From: Symsagittifera roscoffensis
Taxonomy: Eukaryota; Xenacoelomorpha; Acoela; Convolutidae
Reading direction: 5' to 3'
Length of the DNA: 64,000 nt
Assembly: GCF_963678635.1 (NCBI RefSeq)
Contig: NC_087062.1
Coordinates: forward strand, 17,159,789-17,223,788
Part shown: one piece after another, positions 45,160 to 56,451 of the stretch
Numbering within the stretch: position 1 is the first letter of the stretch
Layout: each line of letters opens with the position of its first letter
The notes under the pieces: generated by a model
What the model saw: the letters and a program-made list of their open reading frames with translations, nothing else
The model's database searches: none
What the model was told of the DNA's origin: nothing
Program-made: the position numbers and the translations under genes

Positions 45160-47658
45160 GAAGACACTCGAGCTACAAGCTTCACAGCCGTAGTGACGGC
45201 GTTTCTATGAAAAAGAAAGGCTCGCTTTTAGGCCATCGGTCCTATATTCAGCTGGAAGGATTGATAGGCCTCCGTGTTTCTAGACAGATGACGCTCCGCG
45301 CGTTCTTATATCCAGGACGTCACCTAGGCAATAACCTCTGTTTCGCCCATATCCTTCAATGGTCTTGGGTGTTCCTAGGAATCTGCAGGTAGTGTTGCGC
45401 ATTGCAGGTCCAGTTCTCTGCTGAGACTCACTTTGCCCAGCTGCTCAGGAGTCGGTACTGCTATCTCTTGCTCGTTCGTCCCCGCATTGGCCTCAAGCCA
45501 CCTCACTGCTAACATGGCACTGACCATCAATAACGACAAAATTTGGGCCTGGCCGGTTAATGTCATAGAGAATAACTCTGCAGCATCCCTCTTGGGGTAA
45601 CAGAACCTCTGCGCCAGGAAGTGACAAGTGTACTCCCAATGAGTCAACAGAATGTTTTTCCAGGTCCGGAAAGCCGATGCTATCAGCTGTGGCCGTATCT
45701 CCATCATCGCTTGATGCATCTCGTTCTTTTCGTCACTCGTAGGGAAATAATTCGCCATCACTCCACTCGCTTTCGTCCTTTTGGAAATCACATATATTTC
45801 CATCGCTCAATTTTACAAATCGCTCCCTAGTATCTCTTCCTACTCGACTCTAAACCTCTCCGGGAATGCCCTGCGGATCATCGTCAATTCTTCATAGGAT
45901 TTTCAGAGATCTTCGCTAGCCGCGCGCACTCGGGGACTGAAAAGAGCTGATAGATCAATATGTGCTGCGTTCTGACATCTACTACTACTATATTGGTAGG
46001 ATACTTGCTGTTGCAGTTTGGTGCCGAACTGGATCCCATCAGATACATAGAGTCAAGTGTCCTATGTTATCTCTCGCTATGTTTCAGATTCGATAAATTT
46101 TCGAGAGCTTCTCGCCAGCGTCCCATATTTTGCCTGGTGTGCAATGACACCGGGAACACTTCCACGCTCAGGGCGGTCAATAACTCATGTGCCCTTTCGA
46201 GACGTTCTAGCAATTCAATCGATGTTGTCATGCGATAGAACCCCAGAGCAGTTATCCGGCTCACCGCAGTAGCCCCATGGCAATCTGCAACTAATTCTTT
46301 TTCACTCTTGTCTGACATGCTCAATATCCGGTATAGCTTCGCTAATTGACAATCTTGTTCGCCCAGAGTTTCCAAACAATGACCCGTTCCACACACGTGC
46401 CCTTCAAATCCACAACCTGCGGTCGGGCAGAAGCCTTTATCCATCCAATCACTTGAGAGATTTACCTCCGAAAGTTCCAAGGGTGACTTCTAACCGTGCA
46501 AGCTCTCATCATGACTCTCTTCTTGCTGGATATCTGCGGTGACACACCATGTCAGACCCGCATTCGTATTTGGGCACCATGAACGCTTCATGGGCTTCCA
46601 CATTCATCGTCGCTAGGCTGGTAATCAGTGCACTGGTATTCAGTGCACTGGTATTCAGAGAAACGCTCTCAAAACTCAACTGCCCCTCCAATCTGGGAAT
46701 TGAGGGTTCAACAACTCGCTCCTCCAGACTCATGTTCAACTGCAGCTGTTCAGATGGTATCATCCTCAATGGTTGCACTTTTTCTACCCAAAGTGTTAGT
46801 ATTGAGTATTACTGCGGGTTCAAAGTCAAAGTATGCGGCCTCCTCGTAAACGAATGGGTTATAGGCCATCCCAGGCACATCTGACACATATTGGAAGGAC
46901 TTCTGCTTCCCTGACGGCGAATATTTTTTAAAGCTCCTGGCGATTTTCAGCAGCTCTTTTTTGACTTTCACTTCTTTATCAGAGCATTTTTTGATCCCTC
47001 CCAACTTCCGGTAGCAATCGAGGTTGTTCAGCTAACTCGCACGGATCCTACGTGGCATATCTTGATCGAGTTTCAACAACGCCCTCAACGAGTCTTCTTT
47101 ATGTTTAGCCCGTCTTTGTCTGATAGTTTTCATGCATTCATCAAACACCGGAGTGGGGATACTATCCACCACGAACCTCACGAATTAACGTGTGTCCATT
47201 GATTTCGCTCAGGATTTCGCGGAGTCGTCACAGGCGATTCACACTTTCAGAGCTTCCATCAGCTTCAATTATAGATCCCTTGTCTTGGTTTTGATGGTGG
47301 CATCATACTCTTGCTTCCTTATCCCGGCAAAGCACCATATCAACCTCATCTGCAGATTTGTCCTGACACACGGGTTGGCGAGATACGCCGTCAACATCGA
47401 AGGCATATTCATCGTCTCAGTGAAGTATTTCCGGCGGAAAGTCCTCCAAGAAATCTTGACAAGTTAATCTAGGCCATACTGGTTCGCTTCCAGTGACATC
47501 ACGGTGTCATACTCTTTCCTGATTAAGTTAAAACCTGTCACCAACACCTTCAGGTATTCCTGAATAGCTTGTTTATCAGGCCATGCCATTAAGTGTCCTC
47601 TGGCGGAATTCCTTGCTTTCAGCATCTCGACATAGCCACCAACAGGACCACCATAGCC
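45160..47658 (-). pseudogene. ORF3 array unit 2 (short form)
   Basis: Frames 47685-47464, 47004-46750, 46778-46509, 46480-46067 and 45803-45375 repeat the same protein segments as unit 1. It lacks the 350-bp duplication, has a 12-bp segment (GCCCCTCCAATC at about 46681) absent from the others, and is shortened at its start: about 480 bp present in units 1 and 3 are missing before GGACCACCATAG. It is thus the most distinct unit. Confidence 0.75.
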
Positions 47659-50635
47659 GGAAGACACTCGAGCTACAAGCTTCACAGCCGTAGTGACGGC
47701 GTTTCTATGAGTAAGAAAGGCTCGGTTTTAGGCCATCGGTCCTATATTCAGGTGTTCCTAGGAATCTGCAGGTAGTGTTGCGCATTGCAGGTCCAGTTCT
47801 CTGCTGAGACTCACTTTGCCCAGCTGCTCAGGAGTCGGTACTGCTATCTCTTGCTCGTTCGTCCCCGCATTGGCCTCAAGCCACTTCACTGCTAACATGG
47901 CACTGACCATCAATATCGACAAATTTTGGGCCTGGCCGGTTAATTCCATAGAGAATAACTCTGCAGCATCCCTCTTGGGGTAACAGAACCTCTGCGCCAG
48001 GAAGTGACAAGTGTACTCCCAATGATTCAACAGAATGTTTTTCCAGGTCCGGTAAGCCGATGCTATCAGCTGTGGCCGTATCTCCATCATCGCTTGATGC
48101 ATCTCGTTCTTTTCGTCAATCGTGGGGAAATAATTCGCCATCACTCCACTCGCTTTCGTCCTTTTGGAAATCACAGATTTTTCCATCGCTCAATTTTACA
48201 AATCTTTCCCTAGTATCTCTTCGTACTCGACTCTAAACCTCTCCGGGAATGCCCTGCGGATCATCGTCAATTCTTCATAGGATTTTCAGAGATCTTCGCT
48301 AGCCGCGCGCACTTGGGAACTGAAAAGAGCTGATAGATCAATCTGTGCTGCGTTCTGACATCTACTAGTACTATATTGGTAGGATACTTGCTGTTGCAGT
48401 TTGGTGCCGAACTGGATCCCACCAGATACATAGAGTCAACTGTCCTATGTTATCTCTCGCTATGTTTCAGATTCGACAAATTTTCGAGAACTTCTCGCCA
48501 GCGTCCCATATTTGCTCGGTCTGCAATGACACCGGGAATACTTACACGCTCAGGGCGGTCAATAACTCATGTGCCCTTTCGAGACGTTCTAGCAATTCAA
48601 TCGATGTTGTCATGCGATAGAACCCCAGAGCAGTTATCCGGCTCACCTCAGTAGCCCCATGGCAATCTGCAACTAATTGCTTTTCACTCTTGTCTGACAT
48701 GCTCAATATCCCGTATAGCTTCGCTAATTGACAATCTTGTTCGCCCAGAGTTTCCAAACAATGACCCGTTCCACACACGTGCCCTTCAAATCCACAACCT
48801 GAGGTCGGGCAGATGCCTTTATCCATCCAATCACTTGAGAGATTTACCACCGAAAGTTCCAAGGGTGACTTCTAACCGTGCAAGCTCTCATCATCACTCT
48901 CTTCTTGCTGGATATCTGCGGTGACACACCATGTCAGACCCGCGTTCATATTTGGGCACCATGAACGATTCAAAGGCTTCCACATTCATCTTCGCTAGGC
49001 TGGTAATCAGTGCACTGGTAATCAGTGCACTGGTATTCAGAAAAACGCTCTCAAAACTCAACAATCTGGGAGATGAGGGTTCAACCACTCGCTCCTTCAG
49101 ACTCATGTTCAACTGCAGCTGATCAGATGGTATCATCCTCAATGGTTGCACTTTTTCTACCCAAAGAGTTAGTATTGAGGATTACTGCGGGTTCAAAGTC
49201 AAAGTATGCGGCCTCCTCGTGAACGAATGGGTTATAGGCCATCCCAGGCACATCTGACACATTTTGGAAGGACTTCTGCTTCCCTGACGTCGAATATTTT
49301 TTAAAGCTCCTGGCGATTTTCAGCAGCTCTTTTTTGACTTTCACTTCTTTCTCAGATCATTTACTGATCCCTCAGTGCACTGGTATTCAGAAAAACGCTC
49401 TCAAAACTCAACAATCTGGGAGATGAGGGTTCAACCACTCGCTCCTCCAGACTCATGTTCAACTGCAGCTGTTCAGATGGTATCATCCTCAAAGATTGCA
49501 CTTTTTCTACCCACAGAGTTAGTATTGAGGGTTACTGCGGGTTCAGAGTCAAAGTATGCGGCCTCCTCGTGAACGAATGGGTTATAGGCCATCCCAGGCA
49601 CATCTGACACATATTGGAAGGACTTCTGCTTCCCTAACGCCGCATGTTCTTTAAAGCTCCTGGCGATTTTCAGCAGCTCTGTACTGACTTTCAATTCTTT
49701 ATCAGAGCTTTTACTGATCTCTTTCAACATCCGGTAGCTTTCGAGGTTGTTCAGCTAACTCGCAGGGATCCCAAGTGGCATATCTTGATGGAGTTTCAAC
49801 AACGCCCTCAACAAGACTTCTTCATGCTTAGCCCGTCTTTGTCTGATAGCTTTCATGCATTCATCAAACACCGGAGTGGGGATACTATCCACGACGAACC
49901 TCACGAAGCAAAGTGTGTCCATTGATTTCGCTCAGGATTTCGCGGAGTCGTCACAGGCGATTCACATTTTCAGAGCTTCCATCAGCTCCAATTATAGATC
50001 CCTTGTCTTGGTTTTGATGGTGGCATCATACTCTTGCTTCCTTATCCCGGCAAAGCACCACATCAAACTCATCTGCACATTTGTCCTGACACACGGGTTG
50101 GCGAGATACGCCGTCAACATCGAAGGCATATTCATCGTCTCAGTGAAGCATTTCTGGCTGACCGTCCTCTAAGAAATCTTGACAAGTTAATCTAGGCCAT
50201 ACTGGTTTGCTTCCAGTGACATCACGGTGTCATACTCTTTCCTGATTAAGTTCGAACCTGTCACCAACACCTTCAGGTATTCCTGAATAGCTTGTTTATC
50301 AGGCCATGCCATTAAGTGTCCTCTGGCGGAATTCCTCGCTTTCAGCATCTCGACATAGCCACCAACAGGACCACCATTGTCGACGGACTCGAGCACAGAG
50401 CTGCGGTTTCACTCGACCACGTTGAGTTGTCTCTCCAACTTCATCGATGCTATATTCTTTGGGAGGATTTATAATCTTCCAGTCCACCAAATTCACATTG
50501 GCTAATGACGTCCATATCCAGTCTGGGAAATTTTGCCAATGACATCACCACTGCGGCTGCTTTTGACTTTACAACAGTAGAATTGGTCACCTTTTCGTTC
50601 ATTCTGCTCTTGAGTTTTCTCGCCATGGATATATA
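47659..50635 (-). pseudogene. ORF3 array unit 3 (first in reading direction)
   Basis: Same frames as unit 1 at a constant offset of 5421 bp: 50396-50187, 49730-49473, 49344-49123, 49151-48894, 48862-48542 and 48186-47758. The translated frames at 48862-48542 and 49151-48894 are identical to their unit 1 counterparts. The portion beyond 49400 differs more (for example ALGKQKSF versus TSGKQKSF). Confidence 0.75.
49022..49721 (-). repeat. 350-bp tandem duplication inside array unit 3
   Basis: 49022-49371 and 49372-49721 correspond exactly to the doubled segment in unit 1. The second half here has several private changes (AAAGATTGCAC, CCACAGAGTTAG). Confidence 0.9.
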
Positions 50636-52045
50636 ATTTTGCAGCCCCTATTTGACTCTCTTTATAGGCTGGTTTCGTACAACCGTCCTCTCCTCGGCGC
50701 TCTCTTCCGTGACTGACTCGGTCAGACCGTCAGACTCATTGAGCCCATCATTTTACCCAATTTTTCACGCATGCTGGTTTGATTCAACCCCACTCTCATC
50801 ACAGATTAAGTGCCGCATCTCCGGATTACGTCCTTGGTACTTTCGATGAAAGCCACTCGAGTCCGTACATCTCTTCGGTCTTTCTCTCAAGTTCCTTTTG
50901 ATATCATTCCCACTCTTCCTCTGGCAACGTGCTCATGAATGCAACTCGCATTGACACATCAATCCTCCGCCTTCGAGTAGAATCGCAGATCAGCTTCGGT
51001 GTGTCCCTTTTTCGATTAGCCTACATTAAGGTCATTGCTCTCACAGGGGACAAGCTAGCTGGGGTTTCCTTGATGGGTGGCATGAATGACGATGGCGTCA
51101 TCAACACTAAGGTCTCATTCGCCCCACCTTCTGTTTCCTTAAAATCGTATTCCAAGAGATCTCTCTCCAGCGCACCCAGGTCGAATTCTCTCACCTTGTC
51201 ACTTCTGCCGTCTATGTGGTTATCTTCTTCTGGGTTCTCCTTATTTGCATCTTTATCTTTTCTTTCGTCCTCTGGCTTGAGTCCCGGCCCAGAGGCGACT
51301 TGGAGCATGTCAATTCCTGACGTTGGCCGAGCCGGTACCATCAGGTCACCCGCTTGGTAGAAAAATTTGTCATTTATGAGGATTTCTACAGGTTCCTTAT
51401 GCGGTGCCGCTTCATCTATTGTCAAATTTGTGCCTCCTCTCAATTCTTCCACTAAATTCAATATCACACCGTCTCCCGCCTGAGCTTTTTCAGCCTATAC
51501 TGGTCGTCGGCTGGTGATTATACATAATTCCATCGACCGATAGACATCTCGCGTTTTCTTTATTGAACAGTTTTAATCTTCTTTCGACTCCATGCATCAG
51601 GAAAAGTGAAATCAGAAGTGCACAGGGCTGCAACGCTCCAACTGATCAAGCGTGGCTCTATCCTCCAATCCACCTAAACTTCACTCTTCCGTGTCCTGCG
51701 CGGCTCAAATCCTCGGTGCGAGAGCAGGACTGGTCACCCCCAACAGCATAGTTCGGATCAGCGGATACTTGTGGGCTTGCACCTGCCAACCACGTTTACT
51801 GGTGTTTCTTCTTGTGAGCAAACGTCGCCGACCAAGCCGGGATATTCACCGCATCCTTCGTGCCTTCGATAACTAGTCGTAATAACCAGATCGTAGGACT
51901 GAGCTTCTTTGCCCGCCCATTCGACATTTGAAGCTGTTTTAAAAACCATCAGCATCCAAACAGGCTCCACTATTCTTTCAAATAGCCTGTCATCGCTTGC
52001 CAGTCTTCTCAATTCCTGTTGCTCACCCAATTCAGCAATGAACAC
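50636..52045 (-). pseudogene. ORF3 middle part, minus-strand element
   Basis: Frame 52045-51758 (DDRLFERIVEPVWMLMVF) matches the plus ORF3 at about 22420-22500 (RLFGRIAEPGWMLMDF-like, in shifted frames). Frame 51467-51021 (NLTIDEAAPHKEPVEILIND, FDLGALERDLLEYDF, LVLMTPSSFMPP) matches plus 22980-23270. 51000-50640 matches the next 600 bp in broken frames. Compared with the plus copy the acidic insert (EDERKDKDANKENPEEDNH) is longer. It is single copy, so the triplication affects only the downstream part. Confidence 0.7.
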
Positions 52046-53040
52046 TCCAACACTGATACAAGATTTTCATGCAGGACTGAGTATCTGCACGCCTTCAGTT
52101 GTACGTCTGGAATCACGTTTGTCACAGTCGGTCAGTAAGCCAAACTCACGAATTCTCTCAATCCAATACTCAAAGCCAACGGATCGATCCGCATCATGGG
52201 GGCCAAATCGGTTAATAGAAACAAGCATCCACATCTCTTTCTTTCCTTATCATCAAAGTCGAGTCATTCCTTCCCAGTTAAGCTTCTGCTCTGTTGCAGC
52301 AGATATTGAAGGAGCAAGGTCCTTCATTCTTTCTTCTTTGTGTAGGTCTCTATCTGCACGTCGACTTCCCTCTTCCCAGGTTGTCTAATTGACTAGACGT
52401 CATTAGTATCAATGTGAGGAGGCCAACCGGTCGGTCAGTTCTTAGGTTAAGGACGACTAAGGGTGTTTTCACGAAGCTTTTATCTCCAAGGTCGCGTATA
52501 GTACCAGCACAAGGCCAATAGCATCTTTCAATTGTCTCTCGCAAAGTTGGCTATTAAGTGTCTTGAAGACCTGGGATAGCAACTGTTAAAAAACGCGGCT
52601 GACCATCCATGACCATCCATGCGAAGATCGCATCAGATCCCTCGTATTTAGCTACCATTACCAGAATGTCCGCCTGGAACCGGTCCAGGGAAATCAAGGG
52701 TGTTTATCTCTTTCATCAGTAGTTAACAATGTTGCACCCACCTTGACTTTCACGTCCAGAGACACCCTCAGGTACTGGTGAATCTCCCTTATCACCGATG
52801 TTGCGTGAACGAACGCATCCTGTCCCATCGTGCAAAGTCGTGGATACAAATACAGCTAGGAATTATTGTGGGGTTTTTGTCCCCAAGACCATAGCCCAAG
52901 GTTTTCTTCCGTGGACGTTGCGTTCCTCCTGACCACAGTCCCCCCTTTGTTTTTCACGTAATTTGTTCGCCTGAACCATCTGTTGTTTGCCATCTGTTGC
53001 ACCAAATCGTGGTTATCATTAACTCTTGGTCACAATTTCA
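52046..53040 (-). pseudogene. Unrecognised coding remnant at the truncated end of the minus element
   Basis: Minus frames at 52990-52830, 52800-52690 (HATSVIREIHQYLRVSLDVK), 52680-52600 (ADILVMVAKYEGSDAIFAWM) and 52544-52350 (TIERCYWPCAGTIRDLGDKS) look coding but I find no counterpart in the plus element, where SGNH and coiled-coil sequence would be expected. It could be a different ORF3 N-terminal module of this family member or another element. A small direct repeat (TGACCATCCATGACCATCCATG) lies at 52601-52622. Confidence 0.35.
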
Positions 53041-53335
53041 ATCAGAAGTAAATTGGAGGACTAATTGGATAAGGAAATTCCTGTACGGGTTACTTTTTTG
53101 CAAACTGCAAAATTTTTAACACTACATGCAATTCTACATGACTCTGCCAGATCTGTGAAATCCACTACAAAAAAAGTCCTGGGTATTGTTATGTTGCACC
53201 TAGTCTCCCCAGTTCTTGCTTTCTTGGTCACGTGACTGGATTACTTTTCTGTTTTTATTTTAAATTATTTGCTTCATCAGTAGATGCATTGTTCGATTGT
53301 TAATCTTTTCAACTCTAGAGAAATCAGTTAACAGA

Positions 53336-53815
53336 ATGAGTCTTAATGTTTTGGATATTGAATGTATTGAAAACAATATAGTGAAAGAATTAGGAGTTTA
53401 TAAGGATGGACGAACTGTGGGATATTTCTTTCTTCCTCCCAAAAAATTCAAACCAACATCCCATTCTTCTTGGTGTACAGAGCATCTTGATGGAATCAGT
53501 TGGAGTAATGGTTACAAAAAATATACTGAACTTGAAAAAAAAACATTGAAAAATCTAGAAGCTAGAGAAACGGCTTTATTTGCAAAAGATTATAAAAAAT
53601 GTAAGATTCTGTCAGAATTTTTGGAAACAAAGATTAATATTTTGGATGACTACGCTTGCCCTAAAGTTCAGTTTTTGTATTTCAATGACAAAGAATATGA
53701 TTGGAGAAGTAGCAGCTACCCATTTCGTCATATAAAAACTACTCACTGTGCAGAAAGAAATCTTTTGCGAACGGAACTTGGACTCGATGTTTTTTCAATA
53801 AATTGTAAATCATAA
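53336..53815 (+). CDS. Polinton exonuclease-like ORF, complete (copy B)
   Basis: An uninterrupted frame of 159 codons from ATG 53336. It begins MSLNVLDIECIENNIVKELG, with a DxE on a hydrophobic strand as in DEDD exonuclease/RNase H folds. It continues with SWCTEHLDGISW, a Lys/Glu helix, DDYACPKVQFLYF and YDWRSSSYPFRH, and ends with a Cys-containing tail. The nuclease reading is inference, since later acidic motifs are not clear. First gene of the plus-strand module, about 70 bp before the ATPase. It is the most intact Polinton frame of copy B. Confidence 0.65.
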   Translation: MSLNVLDIECIENNIVKELGVYKDGRTVGYFFLPPKKFKPTSHSSWCTEHLDGISWSNGYKKYTELEKKTLKNLEARETALFAKDYKKCKILSEFLETKINILDDYACPKVQFLYFNDKEYDWRSSSYPFRHIKTTHCAERNLLRTELGLDVFSINCKS

Positions 53816-53884
53816 AATTCTTAATGAACTGTTTTTTTAAGATTAATTAAATTTCATTGTCAACTTTATCTTTCTACAGTTAAG

Positions 53885-54968
53885 ATGGTCGATCGATGTG
53901 ACAAGCCCGTAAATTAAGGAATTTTTGTTTTTGCTGAAGAAAAACACGAACGAAAATCGTTGAAGTTGTTTGGACGTACATGTAATAGATCTCTTTTTGT
54001 TTTTGGTGACAATTTTTTGTTATAGTTTTGATGCTAGTATGTGCAATCATTCGAATTGTGTTACCACAAAATTTTAAAAAACAACAGTTTGCGTAGCTAT
54101 CTTCTCAAGTACAGTCGGTTATATTCTACCTTCTCCAAAGCTATGAACAAAATAATATCTACCAAAGAACGAATTTTTTTATCCTTGGTTGGTCCAAGTG
54201 GATCTGAAAAATTTCATCTTATTTTTGATTGGTTGAAAATTGGTACTTTTCAACCAGCATTCGACAACATTTTTCACTTTTATCAACATTAATAACTTTT
54301 TTATAGTCAACTGCAAAAAAACCCTAAATTAATCCAAGCAGTAAGTTTTGACCTGATTGAAAAACTTCCCAAAAACGGAACTAAGTATCTGCTTGAATTT
54401 GATGATTCTTGTGAAGAAATTTCAAATTCCAAACATTTTGTAAAAATTTCCACTGCTTGGAGACACATGGGTCTGAATACAATATACATCAAACACAATT
54501 TATTTCATCAAAGCAAATTGGCAAGAGACGTAGAGTTGCAAAATACAAACATAGTCTTGTTCAAGTCACTGACAGATGTTTTACAAATCAATACATTAAG
54601 TTAACAAGTGTGTCTAGGATCTCAATTGAAATAGTGGTATCAGGATTCAACATCTGTTCCTTATGGTCATTTACTTATTGATTTAACCCCAAAAAACAGT
54701 TGATTAACTTAGCTATGGTTCAAATAGGGGTTCAGTTTCAACAAAATATTGATTAACAGCTGGAACAGAGACAAAATTGTTGTACAATGAGTACACAATA
54801 CGTCTCTATTCTCGCAATATTTCAAAAATGTTCTCTAATGTTTCGAAAACAATTCATTCTCAATTGTCCAAAAGATTTTATTCAGTTTCTGAGCGAGTGT
54901 TCAGCAAACCAATTAAGAGGAGAGCTCCGAACTTTTCGGAAAGAAGACTGCGTAAAATATCAAAATAA
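53885..54968 (+). pseudogene. Polinton packaging ATPase (copy B), broken
   Basis: Begins at ATG 53885 (MVDRCDKPV). The P-loop at about 54190 reads GPSGSEKF, with Glu and Phe where Gly and Ser/Thr are expected. Walker B is at about 54390 (FDDSCEEIS), then DLTPKNS-like and a C-terminal basic tail (SKPIKRRAPNF, 54900). Stops at 53914, 54020 and 54291 and several indels divide it. Same gene as 28902-30016. It would drive genome packaging; both copies have lost the P-loop Ser/Thr. Confidence 0.8.
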
Positions 54969-55158
54969 TTTTCAGAACTAACACAAAAATGAACTCCTTT
55001 ACACAAAAGAAGAATTATTTTAATTTCAACTAAATGGTTACAATTGATATCTATCATCACCCCTTTTGTCAATAAACGATTGACTTAGTATGTAACAGAT
55101 TGTTTTAATTCCGTACTCAGTTTATGAAGCACAAAGTACACTTCCAAGAAAACAAAAA

Positions 55159-55506
55159 TTGGAACAAAAAAAAAAACAAGAAAAAGAGGAGATTGTACCA
55201 AAAAATATTGATTCTGTTTACAGTGCGGTAAAAGCGAGTCTGAAAACCAGTAACAATCAGCACCTTATTGATTTAATTTTGATTTTTCCTACAATTAGAC
55301 TAAGTCAGTCAGGAAAAATCATATTAGATAATCGAGACACAAAAGAATCAATTGTAGATTTTGTGTGTGCACTAAAGCAAAAAAATACCGTTTTTCCCAA
55401 TATTTACTTTACCACTTTGGAAGCAACTCAAATTCCACCTAAACTTAATATCATTGAGAATGCCAAAGCGAAAGACAGAAGAACTTGGATCCCTTTCAAA
55501 ACCTGA
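55159..55506 (+). CDS. Small charged Polinton protein upstream of the integrase (copy B)
   Basis: An open frame of 115 codons: basic/acidic start (KKQEKEEIVPKNIDSVYSA), a helical middle and SIVDFVCALKQKN, then IYFTTLEATQIPPK. The start codon is uncertain because the frame is open upstream. Its last 45 bp overlap the integrase frame. No domain is recognised. Confidence 0.5.
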   Translation: MEQKKKQEKEEIVPKNIDSVYSAVKASLKTSNNQHLIDLILIFPTIRLSQSGKIILDNRDTKESIVDFVCALKQKNTVFPNIYFTTLEATQIPPKLNIIENAKAKDRRTWIPFKT

Positions 55507-56405
55507 AAAGGTAAGTCCAAACAGATCGTATTCTAGGGGTAGCGCTGCGTTTGGTTCTGTGCAAAACTTGGGTAAAGCGAGTGGTTTATCTAAAAAGAAA
55601 ATGGAAAAGTTTTTACAAACCAAGACATCGTATACAAAATTTGGTCCACCAATCAGGCGTTTCCGAAAACTTCAAGCTTTTTCTAAAAACATCAAGGAAA
55701 TCTGGTGTATGCACTTGGCTTTTGTAGTCAAGAGAGCTAGTGAAAACAATGGGGTCAAATCTTAATTGGTTGTTGTTGATGTTTTTTCGCGATTTGTCAA
55801 AGTTCAAACAGTGAAAACTAAATATCCCAAAGACACTTTGCAAGCTTTCAAAAATATGATTTCTCGAAAAAACAATCCTGAAAAGCTTTGGAATGATAAA
55901 GTATCGGAATATGGGGGAACTTTTGAAAAAACTTTGCAAGGAAAAAGACATTGAAGTTAACTCAACAATGAGTGAAACAAAAGCTGCATTTCCAGGAGAG
56001 AAATTCAGTCTTTAAAACCTATAATATATCGTTACTTTAAAGATCATGGTGAAAAACTTGTTCTCAAATTGCAGCAATTTGTTTCTACCTTAAACGTAAA
56101 AGTCGTAAAAGTCGATCTACTGGAAAATCTCCAAGAGATGTAAAATATAATGATTTTTTAATTAAGTTTGTCTTACAAATCGTTTGTGAAATATACTAAA
56201 CCAAAATCCAAAAATGGTGATAGATTTAGAATTTCCAAAAATGACATTCCGTTCCGAAAAGGATACAAGCCACAGTTTATAGATGAAAACTTTTGAAATT
56301 TCGTTAATATCTACCAAAAAACTTCCTACATACATAATCAAAGATTTCGAAAAAGAAGAAAATCTGGGAAAAGTTTATGAGAAAGAGCTGCAAAAATTTT
56401 CAATT
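55464..56405 (+). pseudogene. Polinton retroviral-type integrase (copy B), inactive
   Basis: Starts at ATG 55464 (MPKRKTEELGSLSKPEK), with a basic N-terminal region and FGPPIRRFRKLQAFSKNI. The core has CMHLAFVVKRASENNGVK (His where the first catalytic Asp is expected), a stop at about 55763, VDVFSRFVKVQT, and KLWNDKVSEYGGTF (second Asp kept). The third acidic position is lost in a shift near 55940-56010. The C-terminal domain (FRKGYKPQFIDE) and end (KELQKFSI) lie at 56250-56405. F54H12.3-type, as in copy A. Confidence 0.8.
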
Positions 56406-56451
56406 TAGAGGTAAGTCATTTTTCAAATTGAATTTCTATCGATCAGTTGTC

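Larger units (their letters stand above)
42116..50635 (-). repeat. Tandem triplication of the ORF3 C-terminal region
   Basis: The phrase GGAAGACACTC(A/G)AGCTACAAGCTTCA(T/C)AGCC marks unit edges at 42116, 45160 and 47659; homology of the last unit ends at 50635 (CGCCATGGATATA). Units: 42116-45159, 45160-47658, 47659-50635. Each corresponds to about 23.8-26.55 kb of the plus element. Two junctions share ATAGCCGGAAGACACTCG. At the 47659 junction one minus frame (47685-47464) reads through from the end of one unit (KLVARVSSG) into the start of the next (YGGPVGGYVEMLKARN). Confidence 0.9.
40363..53040 (-). mobile_element. Minus-strand relative of the giant LTR retrotransposon, 5' truncated and rearranged
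   Basis: On the minus strand, reading leftwards, the element shows ORF3 sequence (52045 down to about 41880), the conserved 3' untranslated region (41880-41216) and one LTR (41215-40363), in the same order as 22400-28441 on the plus strand. No gag, pol or second LTR remains: the 5' end abuts Polinton copy B near 53040. The C-terminal part of ORF3 is triplicated. Divergence from the plus-strand element is marked in the LTR, so it is another family member, not a recent copy. Confidence 0.8.

Noticed and set aside
42116-50635. CRISPR-like or satellite reading of the repeats in the minus element.
   Set aside because: Units are 2.5-3 kb of broken protein-coding sequence with no spacer-repeat pattern.
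30495-56416. GTAAGT splice-donor-like hexamers at matching places of both Polinton copies (30495/55511, 31348/56411, 33954/59341).
   Set aside because: About three such hexamers per 10 kb are expected by base composition, and conservation follows from the common origin of the copies.
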